DNA from: Omphiscola glabra
Lineage: Eukaryota > Mollusca > Gastropoda > Lymnaeidae
Assembly: GCA_964017045.1 (NCBI GenBank)
Contig: OZ024807.1
Coordinates: forward strand, 7,979,481-8,043,480
Direction: 5' to 3'
Length of the DNA: 64,000 bases
The position numbers and the translations under genes were made by a program. Every line of letters starts with the position of its first letter. The stretch's first letter is position 1. Below the pieces are notes generated by a model. It saw nothing but the letters and a program-made list of their open reading frames with translations, did not search any database and had not been told where the DNA came from. This document shows positions 23,570 to 35,799 of the stretch, piece by piece.

Positions 23570-24419
23570 GCACAATTTGTTATGTTTTTTTAATGAGACC
23601 TAAAAAGTATTGTGTATGTATTGTCATGGAATTTTAAGTTAAATAAGCGCTAAAACAGTTTTAAAGATACATCTTAGGAATGATTAGGATAAATATAGCC
23701 GATTCTGTTTTTTAAATAGCCATTTCGTTTGTCTCTGTTAGCAAGATTTGAGATGTAGAGTTAAAGAGAGGCGCAAAACACACCTATCAAAATGTGGAAA
23801 AAAAAGCATTAATGTTATATGCTACTCCACATACAGGACAGTCAACTGCTCGCATGTGTACGATTTATTGAATACATCTTTTTTGTAGCATTGTAACAAC
23901 AACAAAAAAACGTGCAAGCGCATCTATCATAACATCGTCTGTCACGATAATTTTGGGTTCTCATCTGTTTTCAAGATCAGTCGACAAGATCTAAGAACGG
24001 GTGTTTGATACCACGAAGTAAATAACCTATCATCACATACTTCACTGGCGGGCTGCGAGGAGCTCTTTAAACAGATACAGAGATGCGATTCGATTTTTAC
24101 TCATCCATATAACAGACGAATCAAAAATTGTAATAATAATAATAATAATATCTCAGAAATAATTTATAGAACCCGGACTAAAATAATAATAAACCCATAA
24201 ATAAAAAAGTCTGAAGGGAAATCAAGATGCTCTGCCATTGATATAGAAATGGTTGCTTGCTAATTGGCAATGTATGTAACCTATGTATAAAACAAAAATG
24301 CGAAAAAAATAGTTTTTCAATACATATTAGAAATTAATGTCAAAAGAAAATTTTACAATGAAGATTAATATTTTTACGTTTTCAGTATGTACTATTTCTT
24401 TACTTTTTTTATTAAAAAA
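23570..24419. other. Repeat J copy 3, then AT-rich sequence without a gene
   Basis: About 23600-23720 is the J word order again, then GTTAGCAAGATTTGAGATGTA as at 19530. From 23790 to 24419 nothing coding is seen; an (AAT)n run lies near 24131-24150. Confidence 0.5.
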
Positions 24420-24925
24420 AACCACACACACTTATTTCTTAGAATTTATAATTTAATTAAAAATTCACCAAGTCACAATTTTTTAAAAGTTTCCGTGTAA
24501 GGTAAGTCAATCACCCATTTTTTGTGTAACAGAATCGACATATTACTAACATAGGACCGACATTTCTTAGAATGTATAATTTAAAAAGAAATTAATGTTA
24601 GAACTTTTGTTTTAAAAAGTGTTTATATTTAAAAGTAAATTTCACAATTGTATATATATTGCTGTCTAATGTATGTCTCCGATTAAATTTCAAACAACCA
24701 CTTTTTTGTTAGAGAGTAGACATATTATTAATAGACGTTTGTCAAGAAACGACTTCGTAATATAATCTCCAAGCCATTTATATGATTTCAAGTCACACAA
24801 TGACAAATTTAAAAGGGGGAACCCAATTGCGATATCTCGAAGCTAAAATAACTAATTGCTGACTAAAACAATCATGTTTCCAGCAAGCGATTAGCTAAAT
24901 ATAGTCTCCGAAACTCTGATCCTGA
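24420..24925. repeat. Repeat F, copy 2
   Basis: Colinear with 4940-5400 (TTTCTTAGAATGTA, then CCGATTAAATTTCAA, then AATATAATCTCCAAGCCATT). The match breaks at about 24925 and resumes as repeat G near 25656. Confidence 0.65.
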
Positions 24926-25655
24926 TTTTTGATTGATTTGAGTACTTCTATAGCGCTCATTTCCATGCTATGATAGCATGCTCACGGCGCTCCGATGTGC
25001 GAACATGTTTGAGAGATCTCACTGCTGCCTGTTAGGCGCACGTGAACTCTCATCATAGAGAGACAGATGACTGCGCATTAATGAGACCAATGGTGACATC
25101 GCCAGTCTTTTGATGCACTATTTTTGTGGGAGCTGAGTGTCGAGATCCCATCTTCCTTCTTTCCCCACGAAAAAAACTCTCGCAGTTTTCTTTTTTATTA
25201 AACAAAGTGTTCGACATCGTGTAAGAATTTCACTACCAAGGAGATAGCTATCAGGGGTACACAGCTGACGCAGTCTATCAAGGAGATAGCTATCAGGGGT
25301 ACACAGCTGACTCAGTCTAGTGGATGAGTAGTGAAGGCGGGTCAATTCCTACAAGTTAATTTCTCAGACTGTCAAAACAACTTGAGTGATAGCTGCACAG
25401 CGTTCTACATAGTGTTGTTAAGAAATTACACACTGCCACCTCAGAGCTTCAACACGGTTGATTGTTATGAGGAAAACGTTCAGCTAATAAACAATATCCA
25501 ACTATCTAGGAATAAAAATTTGACAGAAACATTCCAAAAAGGAGACAATTTGGAGATATTTCACTGCTGCATATCAAGTAACTCGTGAACCGGAAGTATT
25601 TGTTAATTGCGTTGAGTGTTGTTTTTTTATTAATCAAGATATAGAATAGAAAAAA
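24926..25655. other. About 730-bp segment absent from the paralogous copy
   Basis: Interrupts the F-G order that is continuous at 5390-5410. It starts with a mixed-composition part holding a perfect palindrome CATGCTATGATAGCATG (24966-24982), has two 42-bp direct repeats at 25237 and 25279, and ends with an 85-codon open frame (separate entry). No terminal inverted repeats were recognised, so its class is unknown. Confidence 0.5.
25331..25588 (+). CDS. Unidentified open frame, cysteine-rich and secreted-like, possible exon fragment
   Basis: The frame opens after two stop codons at 25325-25330 and runs 85 codons to TGA; the first codon is GTG, so it is not a real start. The peptide has five Cys, including a CC pair near the end (residues 79-80), and four possible N-glycosylation motifs (NFS, NLS, NYT, NLT), a composition expected of an extracellular domain. 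It is not present in the F-G paralogue. I do not recognise the family. It could be an exon carried into the insert or a chance frame. Confidence 0.35.
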   Translation: MKAGQFLQVNFSDCQNNLSDSCTAFYIVLLRNYTLPPQSFNTVDCYEENVQLINNIQLSRNKNLTETFQKGDNLEIFHCCISSNS

Positions 25656-26830
25656 AACTTGATTAAGATCTCGTTCTGTCTCGATCTGCTTCTGCCCTTC
25701 AATGTCTTCGATTACATTTATCATACAGAAATGTTTTTATTTTTTTTACAAAATTTAAATAATCTGAACATGTAACCTTGAACACAGCCGCTGAAGTCTG
25801 CAAACATGACCTTCATCTCTTTACTTCTAAATGCCCAATACTTCTATCCTTGAAACGAAATCTACTGCATTTTTAAGTCAGTATATCTTTGACTCGAAGC
25901 TTGCAACGTAAAATGAAGGGTTTCCTTATTCAAAAATTTCTTTCGAAAATTGGCATGCGTTTAGAAGGATTGGCGTTAAAAGATAAAGAAACTTTTTAGT
26001 AATTACATTCGTGTTAGGATACCCAAAAAATAAATTTAGCAAATCTGAGACTGCCCCACTAAAGGGTCATTCATCGTGTTTCTATGTACGCTTTCTGATG
26101 AGACAAATAGTATGTCTTTTTTTTTTCTTCTAAAAATCATTTGTCGTTGGATGGATTAGAAAGATACAATGAATAATTTTAAATAATATATAAATATATA
26201 TATATATATATAAATATATATTTAAATGAACATTTGTTTTTATAACTAAAAGTAAAACAATTTTTTTTAGCGATTTTAATTTTAAAACCTTTTTTATGGT
26301 GTATTTATTGTAAAAAAAACAACAAAAAATACTTGAGGAGGAGCTAACAAATAGCATGAAAAGACAGGGTAAATATCGACCTCGTTGATGCAAACCAATC
26401 ACAAGATATATTTCAACAGCAAAATAATGGTTTACATGCAAAACTCACGTTCTCAATTCAATAACTGGTAAAAACCAAATCTGAGATGGAGTGATGGATT
26501 AATGGATTGATGATGTAGAGGCGGATTTACATTAGAGATTAGGGGGGAGGGGGTGTCTGCGAGAGAAAGCGAAAGGTCATGGATCAGTCTGCGGGAAACT
26601 ATTTGGAGCGTCATGCCGCAGAACTACATGGCGACCACGACAACAGAAAAGATTCCTTGTTTTTAATATTTTTCATTGTGGTAATTAAAAGGAATCCTAG
26701 CCTTTCATCCACATGATATACCAAACAATCGTGTTCCCGTCGAGCGGATGGCAAGAAATCCAAACTATGTTTTTAAACCGACACCCCACGCAGGATTAGC
26801 TGTTTGAAAGTCCGACGTCACTAGGGTACA
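25656..26830. repeat. Repeats G and A, copy 3
   Basis: The G part (to about 26430) matches 1850-2546 and 5400-6030; the A part (to about 26830) matches the first 350 bases of repeat A. G-A order is the same as at 1850-2900, so G-A adjacency is ancestral. Confidence 0.7.
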
Positions 26831-26936
26831 ATAAACTCTGTTCACACGACAATGTCCACGCACACAAAGAATACTCTGTCGAAATAGACTACGTTTCTCT
26901 GATGCATCGTACATCACGTGATTAAGAACGCGACGT

Positions 26937-26967
<31 letters not shown>

Positions 26968-27324
26968 CAGAATTAATAACTGAACACGTGTGAGTCCAGT
27001 AGCTCTCAGAGATGATCGGCATTTACAATACACCAAGAGATATTATAATCATTTGATGTTACATACTAAAGAAGGGAAACTCTGTATTAAATAGCATTGA
27101 AACAAATGCCAAATTTGACGTAGTAACCCGTATCTTTATACACAAGGGACACTACCGTGCTGGTGGCTTCTTTGGCGTTGTTATGATTAAAAGAAAACTT
27201 ATAAGTACGTTACTTTAAATAAAAATTTGTAAAAAATTCGTAAGCCTAAAATAGAGGTTTTTTTTAAAAGGCTTAAAGCCAAAATATCAAATTATGTTGG
27301 TGTTGGTAATCTTAAGGTACATCT
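26831..27324. other. Non-coding stretch
   Basis: TA-dinucleotide run at about 26937-26960. Otherwise nothing recognisable. Confidence 0.4.
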
Positions 27325-28010
27325 AAATGGCTCTAGCGATTATTGGACCAGTACATGGCTCTAGCGATTGTCGTACAGTACATGGCTTTGGCTTCTAATT
27401 GTACCAGTATATTGCTGTACTGACTTGTGGTACCGATCCATGGCTCTAGTGACGTTTGGTACCTTTACATTGCTCTAGTGACTGGTTGTACCTTTACATG
27501 GCTCTAGTGTCTGGTGTATCTTTACATAGCTCTAGTGACTGGTGGTACCTTTCATGGCTCTATTGACTGGTGGTACCTTTACACGGTTCTAATGACTGGT
27601 GGTACATTTACATGGCTCTAATGACTGTTTATCTTTACTTTGCTCTAGTTACTTTTGGTACATAGCATGGATCTAGTGACTGGTGATACCTTTGCATGGC
27701 TCTATTGACTGGTGGTACCTTTAAATGGCTCTAATGACTGGTGGTACATTTACATGGCTCTAATGACTGTTTATCTTTACTTTGATCTAGTTACTTTTGG
27801 TACATAGCATGGATCTAGTGACTGGTGATTCCTTTACATGGCTCTAATGACTGATAATACTTTACATGGCTCTTATATCTAGTGGTACGTTTATATGGCT
27901 TTAATGACATGTGGTACAGCTGCATGGCTCTTATGGCTAGTGATACTTTTACATGGCTCTGTTGACTCGTGGTAACTTTACATGGCTCTAGTGACTAGTA
28001 GTATCAGTTA
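27325..28010. repeat. Degenerate 29-bp minisatellite, about 23 units
   Basis: Units carry GGTACCTTTACATGG then CTCTAGTGACTG with many changes. One block of roughly two to three units appears twice almost unchanged (about 27590-27690 and 27735-27825), which suggests a multi-unit duplication inside an old array. Confidence 0.85.
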
Positions 28011-28284
28011 ACAGTAATTTAGTCTGAATAACGAAATGTACACTTGAGGGAAGGGGTTCAAATCTATAAAAATAAATATTAAATCAACAAATACCATATA
28101 CATTTGATAACAAGCTATTCCAGACTTAGGGACCTTTTAAACAACAGTGCAAGAATATCATTTTCTCATTCGAATGTTATACCTTTCCTCCGCCTCCTTT
28201 TCGTTTTGACCATTCTCATTGGATTAAATTTCCTATCTTTTGTCCCATTTCGCCTGAATTAACTCTCTAGCCGCCATATGTTCT

Positions 28285-28600
28285 GTAGAACTGGACATAC
28301 TACTGGATATAGAACTGGATATGCTACTGGATATATAACTGGATATGATACTGGCTATTGAACTGGTTATACCACAGTCTATACCACTGATTAAAGAACT
28401 GGATATACTACAGTCTATACTACTGGCTATAGAACTGGACATACTACTGGCTATATTACAGTCTATACTACTGGCTATATAACTGGACATACTACTGGCT
28501 ATATTACAGTCTATACTACTGGCTATAGAACTGGATAAACTACTGGCTATAGAACTGGATATACTACTGGCCATACCACTGGCTATTCTAAGAAATTATT
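28285..28600. repeat. 24-bp minisatellite
   Basis: The unit is CTACTGGCTATAGAACTGGA plus four bases, with alternating variants giving a 48-bp higher order in places. The minus-strand frame at 28574-28233 (Ser/Ile/Ala octapeptides) is a by-product. Confidence 0.88.
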
Positions 28601-29557
28601 TTTGGTTTCCAAATCATTCTTTCTCATGGTGTAAAGCGAGAGCTCCCACTCTCCTCAATCTTCTGATGGTAACCGATGTAAGATAACTGATATATGACAA
28701 CTGACTTATGATAACCGACTTGTGCTTAAAGTAGTCTGAATTTCTTGGTAAATGGCTGACAGATAGAGCTGTCCTTTTCCAATGTCCTCCTCTTTTGCCT
28801 TGGCTTACATACGAGGGGTGGGGGGTGATTGAACTGCGGTGGAATGCCCTCTGGTGTCAGACGATGACCTTGGCGACATTACACAACACGCCAGTAGTTT
28901 CTTATATCATTTAAGTAGGACGCCCTCCATCTTTGTGTCACCATAGGTCAAGGACATGTCAATTCGGGCTACAGATAAGCTTGGGAAACTTTTTTTGTGA
29001 ATAGAAAACAACAGTCACCAATTGTTGATTAGCTTTCGCTGCGGGAATTGTTTTTTAACGAAAAAATGAACATTATTTTCAAAAGGCGAAAAAAAGTGAG
29101 GGGTTGGGTTTTTATAAAAACTTATTTAAAGTATTACTTTTTGGTTTATAGGGCTAACTTTAGTATAAAATGAAAGATAATTGAATGGACTATATGATTG
29201 TAAACTTATTTATTTAGTTTAACACCCAAAAAAAGTAACATAAAAGAAACTGAACATGTGGAAAATATGACACGTAAAAGCACCAAATTTGAGAGATAAA
29301 AAATTCCCAGAAGGCCCATTTATGTTAGTACCCCATAAAATCATTAAAATGTAATGCAAATATCAATTATGTATCAAAAATAGACATTTTTTATGCTGAT
29401 AAATCAACAAAAGAATGGCAAAACGTGATTTTCAATTATGTCTCATAATGCCGCTACTGTTTTTAAAATTTTAAATTTTTCACATTTATACAGTAATTCA
29501 AACACTTATGGAGAAAACTTTACAAAATCTATTTACATATTGTTGTTTGATTTATAA
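28601..29557. other. Non-coding stretch downstream of the piggyBac remnant
   Basis: No gene recognised. It could contain the 3' part of the transposon; I looked for a TTAA-flanked terminal inverted repeat and found none. Confidence 0.4.
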
Positions 29558-31267
29558 TTACGACACAGTGTGCCATTTCTTGAAACAGTCTTTGGGGTGT
29601 AGATGTGGTTTGTTCAGGACAGTCCATACAGATAAAATGTGTCCGGGCTGGCTTAGTTGAGGTACTAAGCCCTCTCCACCGCCTGTCCTGTTTTGCATAG
29701 TCTATCAAATGACTTCTCCCCCCCCCCCCCCGCCCTTTCCAACCTTGGTATTGGGTTAGCCCTTGGACGGCACGGCAAAGGCATTTTTCCTTTCTTTGTC
29801 TTCAGTTGGTATAATTTGACGATGCTTCCAAGCACAGATAATCATTTAGCTGTATTTTGAGATGTTTCAGAGTAATGCGAGCTTGACGGTGATTCCACAC
29901 ATGAAGCATGTGAGCATTTGAGCAAGCTCTTTCCATAATTCAGTGATATAATTTTTGTCCACCACTTTGATGACTTTCTGTTGTGCATCCCATAATATCC
30001 CAACTTTTTGATCAGCAAGATCACATCCATTCATATAATGATTGTATGAATTGATTGCTGGTTGTTTTTTTTTTTGTCTTATTTTTCACAAGAATAGCTT
30101 CAGCTTCAGCTCTGGTAGATACCAAAAGAACTGGTTTCTTTGCTTTTTTTTTGGTCTTTCCAAAGCAACAATAATTTTTTTGACCTTCTGATGTTTTCCA
30201 GTATTTTGACTCCACGTGTTTTATTTTCAATGAATTTCATTGTTTGGGAAATCGTCTCCTATTACTTTGGAGAGTACCAGTGTAGTAAATCTCTTGCTCT
30301 GTCAGATACTCTGTCTGAAAAATCTGAACTGCTTGGCCATCATCAACATCAGCGTCAGGATCAAAAGAATATTTTTTTTCCATAATAGGTCAGAAGGTTT
30401 ACCATATATCCAGTGGCACTATCCACTAGACCAAAACGTTTGATGTGGTATTTATATGGTTTTGGTGGGTTAAATTGTTTATACTGCCATCTTCCCTTGA
30501 AGCCAACTGTCATTTCATCAATGGACATATTTTGGTAAGGCCTGTAAGCAGGGTTAAATTTGTTCAACGGTTTGTTCACGTATGGCTCAATTTTGGTTTT
30601 ACCTTCTGCATCAGTGTGGCCACAGTGCAACATGGGTGAGTATAGAATTTAAAAAATTTCTTTGCTAAATAATTCAGAATAAAAAGGTGTGTTGAAAATA
30701 TCTAGGGTTGAAAAATAGTTTTGGAGACTGGGACGTTTATTCATTCCCATAGCCAGAGAGAGAGCGATGAATTTATAAATATGATACTTTGACACTGGTT
30801 TCCAGTTATGAAACGTAGAACGCCTCCTCAATTGGGTGTTCTGTTTCAGTTTTTTCTCAGCACAGTTATTTATGCATGATATGACAATATCAAGAACTTC
30901 ATCATCAAAAACATTTGAAAAGCAATCCAATGGTGAACAATTCTCAGCTATAATGGCTTTGTTGACACCAGGCTCTTTATGTGGGGAAAAAATAAAATTG
31001 TTGGTAGTTTTATCACCAATATTTGCTGGAATCCATTCTTCTAATTCTACATTTCCAAGAATAGTTTCATCTGTAGTAATCTTTCTTTCTTTTTCCTTTA
31101 CCCTTGGATGTAGACATACATTATTGTAGTAAAGGAATATCTCTTGCTCCAGTTTGAGGCTCATCTTCTTCACTACTAGAACTCAAATCATTTGAAACAC
31201 CACTGCTGTCTGAATCATGTGATTGATCTAAGTCATAGTCACTATCAATAGAAATAGTATGAAACAT
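29558..31267 (-). pseudogene. piggyBac-type transposase pseudogene (DDE_Tnp_1_7)
   Basis: Reading down the minus strand, ATG at 31267 starts an acidic N-terminus. A frameshift follows into 31173-30649 (EEWIPANIG, then DCFSNVFDDEVLD, then LAMGMNKRPSLQNYFS), the typical N-terminal half. 30633-30361 carries MSIDEMTVGFKGR, with the first catalytic Asp near 30518, and LVDSATGYMVNL. The next piece jumps from TEYLTEQE to IYYTGTLQSNRR near 30295. The expected segment with the second catalytic Asp (D-x-x-Y-T-S region) is missing. After more frameshifts, NHYMNGCDLADQKVGYYG (30045-29995) holds the third catalytic Asp. The Cys-rich C-terminus ends HPKDCFKKWHTVS with a stop at 29558-29560. Stops, frameshifts and the internal deletion make it inactive. 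Confidence 0.9.
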
Positions 31268-33615
31268 TTCCTAAGCTTGTTGAGCTGCCAATTGTCTAGG
31301 ATGCCTGGGGTAGCCATAGCAGCAGTATTGAACAACAACAAAACAGCGAAGAATATTATAATGCTTCAAATGATAGTAAATACAGCTCGCTTTCGTTCAT
31401 AAACAAGGAAGTACCACTCTTTTATGTTAAAGACTAATTATAAAGTAGCTCTTAAAAAGTTTAACCGAGAAATAGCACAGAAACAACCCTGATAGTGAAA
31501 CAGCGCGCACAGCGTTGTTCCGTGCTTTTAAGCATGGCGGATGAACGTACTGTGCGATGTGCCGCTGCGAAAGCGTTATTAGGCTACAAAAAGAAGTTAA
31601 CATTGAAACTTACTATGAAATGTTATAAGATGGGACAAAAAATAATAATCACGATTATGAAATATACCTCAAATGTAACTGTTTCAAGCGAATACAAGTA
31701 AAAAAGGCAGAATACCACATTGTTTGACTACAAATACGATGGAAGTACTTTAAAGTAAAGCGCTTAATATGCTTTGAGCTTTTTTTTTTTTAAATACATC
31801 ACGTTATCATTAGGCAGTGGTAGGAATTACGTTGCACGTGTGAAATACGTTAATGATTGGTTCGTGTTTAAGTGGGTGCGTGTTTCGGTATGGAGATTGT
31901 TTGTGTAGCCGTTTCTATGCGCTTTGCATTTGTGACGTATTTCAGAATGAGAGATGACGTTGTTGGGTTGTTGTGAATTTTTGTGTTATTTGTAAGTAAG
32001 TCGCAGAGAGAAAGCGGATGAAAGAAGACACAGCTGTGGTTTCAAATAAAGAACCATACTTCATACTGATTATGGATATGTTTAATGGTTAACCCTTAGA
32101 CAACGGAGCTATTGACCTCCTACTTATTCCAGTTGGCAGTTTGTAATAGAAACGCTTGATAATAGATACAAGAAAATGAAAAAAAAATTAGACATTCCTT
32201 TTTGTTAACGCTGGGGGACATGTTTACGGTAAGTCAACGTGACCTTAAAAGATTTTATGCGACTGGGGAAAAAGCTGGAGACGAACGACGGCAGTTCAGG
32301 GCGTGAATCACTGGCCATGAACCTTGAACTTTTCACCTTCAAGAAACTAGAACAGTCTGAGGAGGGCGCCAATGACAATAGAATTCAATTTGGGTCATGT
32401 CGACCTTGGCTGTGACCACGCTTTAGGAGAGCCAATGTTTAACTATTAGCATTCGTAGGCAATTTGTTTATTTTTGTTTATTTTTTTTGCGCGTAAAGAA
32501 CAGGACATTTAATATAAAATAAATCTGCACAAAAAAAAAAAAAAAAACACACTTCCGTAAATTGAGTCTTTGGAGTGCTACTGTGTGCAAAGGAGGTCGA
32601 GGCTCATGTAAAGTGTTTTGGTTGTCCGCAGCTGAAACATCAACATACTTTTCATAGTACATCAGATATTAGAAGCGACGCTTCATATTTAGTTGAGATC
32701 GGAGCATTATAATGTTCGTACCTGCAATGTCCCCAACATTTACATAAACGTATCATAAGAACGTAAACTAGTTTTTGTTTTAAATTTTCTTCTTGTGTTA
32801 TATTTTTTTCAAAGACATCAACATTCAGACTTTAGGTTTAATTGAGAAATTTGTCATGTGATAATAATAATAAAAAACAAAATGGAGGGTATCTCGAAGA
32901 TTCACTTCTGGTCATTTTTACCACTGCTTTGTTTTGTTTCTCTCCCATTTTGAGCCCATTAGTCTGGTCATGCACCTCAAACACGAGCGGACAGATGCTA
33001 CTTAGAAACAGAACTTATGAAAAGTTTTAGTACGTAAATTAGATATTAAATTTGTTTTAAAAAAAAATAACACCAACAAAGAATTGTTTTTTTTTCCTTC
33101 TTGTATTTCATAATCTTTTGTACACGGTCGATTATTTTAGGGGCTGCTAAAACTCCAGTTAAACGAAAACAGGTCATTATTTAAATATGATAATATGCCG
33201 AAAATAATTATTTTTTAAATACATATTTTAAACAAAAAAACGTATATATCTATATATTTATATCTAAATATCTATATCAATATCTATATATCAACACTTC
33301 TTTGAAATCGGAGATATCAGTTTTAAGTTATGATTTCTTTATGGAAAAAAAATATATGAAAATCCCTTAATTTAAAGGGAAAATATACAAACGTGTTTCA
33401 CGTAGTGTTAATCTAAAAAGTGCAAAGATGTTTCAGTAGGATCATTTCAAACTCATGTTTGTAAGATCTTATTGTATTTCTTTCCCTTTCTTTCATGTGT
33501 ATGTCTTTTTTTTTTTTAAATAAAAAAAGCAAACTCAAAGCCATCAACTATACATTGAAGAAATAATTTTATTTTTGTTGGATACTAACAGTGGCAAGGG
33601 CGTTTCGACAGAGTA
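31268..33615. other. Long non-coding stretch
   Basis: AT-rich with poly-A and poly-T runs (near 31781, 32531 and 33230-33290). AATAAAG near 32047 follows a moderately GC-rich 250-bp stretch that resembles the end of a retroelement but has no partner. No coding signal beyond short chance frames. Confidence 0.4.
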
Positions 33616-33619
33616 GCAT

Positions 33620-33795
33620 ATGGCTTTAGACAGTTTAGTGTTTGGCTTTATACAGAGCAGTATATGACTTTATACAGAGTAGTATATGCCTTTATACATA
33701 GTTGTATGTGACATTATACAGATTAGTATATGACTTTATACAGTGTAGTATATGACATTATTTAGAGTAGTATATGACTTTATACAAAGTAGCAA
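33620..33795. repeat. 22-bp minisatellite, about 8 units
   Basis: The unit is GTATATGACTTTATACAGA plus GTA, with variants. Confidence 0.85.
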
Positions 33796-34939
33796 ATGAC
33801 TCGTATTGTTCACAAGGATTCGGCAACCGATCAGTAGTCAGGAAGCTCAGTGGCATAAAGCCATTACCTCGTTTAACTTAGGGCTCGAAAATTGAAGCTA
33901 AGCAATCCCCCATAACAGATGTGCTGTTTAAAAAAAGGTCTTTTCTGTAATGTCATACAGATTTAACATTTTATTCCTTTAAAAAAAACTTGCTAAAAAT
34001 AACTTCCTACCTGGCCCTCGATTTTTCACGCCAAAGGATCACGACGAATATGGTCAATAGTCGGAGCACAACTGATGTAAAATAATAACGCGAAATTAAA
34101 AAAAAAGTCGAAGGGCTCAAGGGAAAACCCAGGTTTTGAGAGTTTTGAGAAAATTGATGATAAAGTTTGAAAATTCGCCATAAAAATATCAAAATTTCTA
34201 AATAGTTTTCTATTGTCTACGCTGCTTTTTCATTTGGAACTATGTATCATATTACTCTATTGAATAGAATGTAGCCACACGGGAGATAAATTGAATATTT
34301 CGAAAAACAGACATCACTGGTTTTTCCCTTAAACCCTTCCTTAAATGAACGAATAAGTGGCTTTATTCCATTAAAATGTGGCAGCGTTTCTTAAAGTAAC
34401 CGTCAACAACAAAATAAATACAACCTTTATAGGACTGTTTGGTGATAATTTATTCAGGAGAAAATGAGAAGCCTTTAAATGAAAGGAATATTTACAAACA
34501 TATTGCTCGAGATTTAAATTCATTTTTTCGTAGATATTTTCTTGTGTGCCAATTTTTTAAATGATTTGTTAGTTTTCGTTGAAAGCGTAAAACAGATTGA
34601 TCTTGGATTCAGTCAACATTATTTTTTGCTAACAGTTATTTTTAACTCGGAGTCCTTCCACGGTAAACCCTATATTTCAAGATACCTTTTCGGGGGAAAG
34701 TCGAGGAATGCCAAGGGAAAATCTAATTCTTAGCAAAGTGTTAATGGTTGAAGAACATTTTAAAAACCGTTACATCAAATTTAACACCAAAAAAGCAAAA
34801 CACTTTTCCCCCCATTAGAGATAATCTATTTTACCGGATACTTGGCTGTGCTGTCAAGACTAACGACGATAAGAATTGATATCATTATCAAATAAGGGTT
34901 GTCCAATAAGTGACGTAGTCTTGAAATACATAGATACTG
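33796..34939. other. Non-coding stretch
   Basis: No recognisable gene or element; short chance frames only. Confidence 0.4.
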
Positions 34940-35295
34940 ATTTTTAGAAGGAGATAATGGTGAGGATTAGGCATCAGACAGCAGAGCTTTGTGACGCAAA
35001 TGGGCACCGAGCTTTGCCCCATAGGCACATACTTCTGGCGGCTGGACAACAATAGGGATCCCACCTGCCGGCATTGCAGCTTAATCCAGAAGACGCTAGC
35101 CCACCTGTTGACCGAATGTCCTCTCACTAGATCTCCCGGGGGGGGGGAAGCCAGGGCGGTTGGTGAAAACTCTACGTGAGAAAAATGTTGTACGGCACAG
35201 CTCAGCAGATGTAGCTGGTAGCCAATGTTCTAGCCGCGGTCATAAGAGAGTCATCTCAGACTCTCATCAGAATATGTGTGTTAGTTAGTAGGAGA
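34940..35295 (+). mobile_element. Second copy of the RNase H-type LINE 3' end, truncated
   Basis: The translation from about 34991 contains IGTYFWRLDNNRDPTCRHC and AHLLTECPL, the same Cys-Cys-His-Cys tail as the minus-strand copy at 16985-17650. The 3' untranslated parts also match (AAAATGTTGTACGGC near 35183; TGTGTTAGTTAGT at the end). No RNase H core is left, so the 5' truncation is more severe here. A G-run near 35139-35147 has probably shifted the frame. Confidence 0.85.
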
Positions 35296-35706
35296 TAATG
35301 ATCTACAATTAACAATTTTAAGACAAAAGGTTGACTCTATAAATTAAAGCAACTCATTTATAAATATATTTTAAATGAGTTTTACATTACATTTCACATG
35401 GATAGTTTTATTATTAAACCCTACAGTTTTTGTTATATTAATGAAGCCCCCCCCCCCCCCCGCCCCAATAGATTTTCAGTATTTTTTTAATGTATCATAT
35501 TTTCAAACCACAAAGATTCACGTCTTATTTGCATTATCCCTGTTGTCTAAGTATTTCAGTGCGATTGTAGACAAAATACGGCGTGAAACATTTGTTTATT
35601 TTAAGGTCAAAGTTGAAGTGACAAAATAGTTTGTTTGACAAGTGTTCTGATTTCGAATACATATTACAAGGGAAAGAAGAGTGTGTACGAAGGGGAACAC
35701 TAAAGA
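35296..35706. other. Non-coding stretch
   Basis: C-run near 35447-35462. Nothing else recognised. Confidence 0.4.
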
Positions 35707-35799
35707 AGCACACGTGTTAATTCATCACAAGTGTTAATCCAGCACGAGTTTTAATTCAGCACAAGTGTTAATTTAGCACACACGATAATTCAGCGCATT
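35707..35799. repeat. 17-bp tandem repeat, about 5 units
   Basis: Units of AGCACAAGTGTTAATTC with changes. AT-rich sequence without a gene follows to 36520. Confidence 0.75.

Noticed and set aside
31800..32090. Possible LTR (moderately GC-rich, AATAAAG near its end)
   Set aside because: No second copy, no TG...CA ends with a target duplication, and no retroelement coding sequence nearby.
32091..32115. TTAACCCTTAGACAACGG considered as a piggyBac terminal repeat for the transposase at 29558-31267
   Set aside because: Its orientation is that of a left end pointing away from the transposase, and no matching inverted partner was found on the other side.
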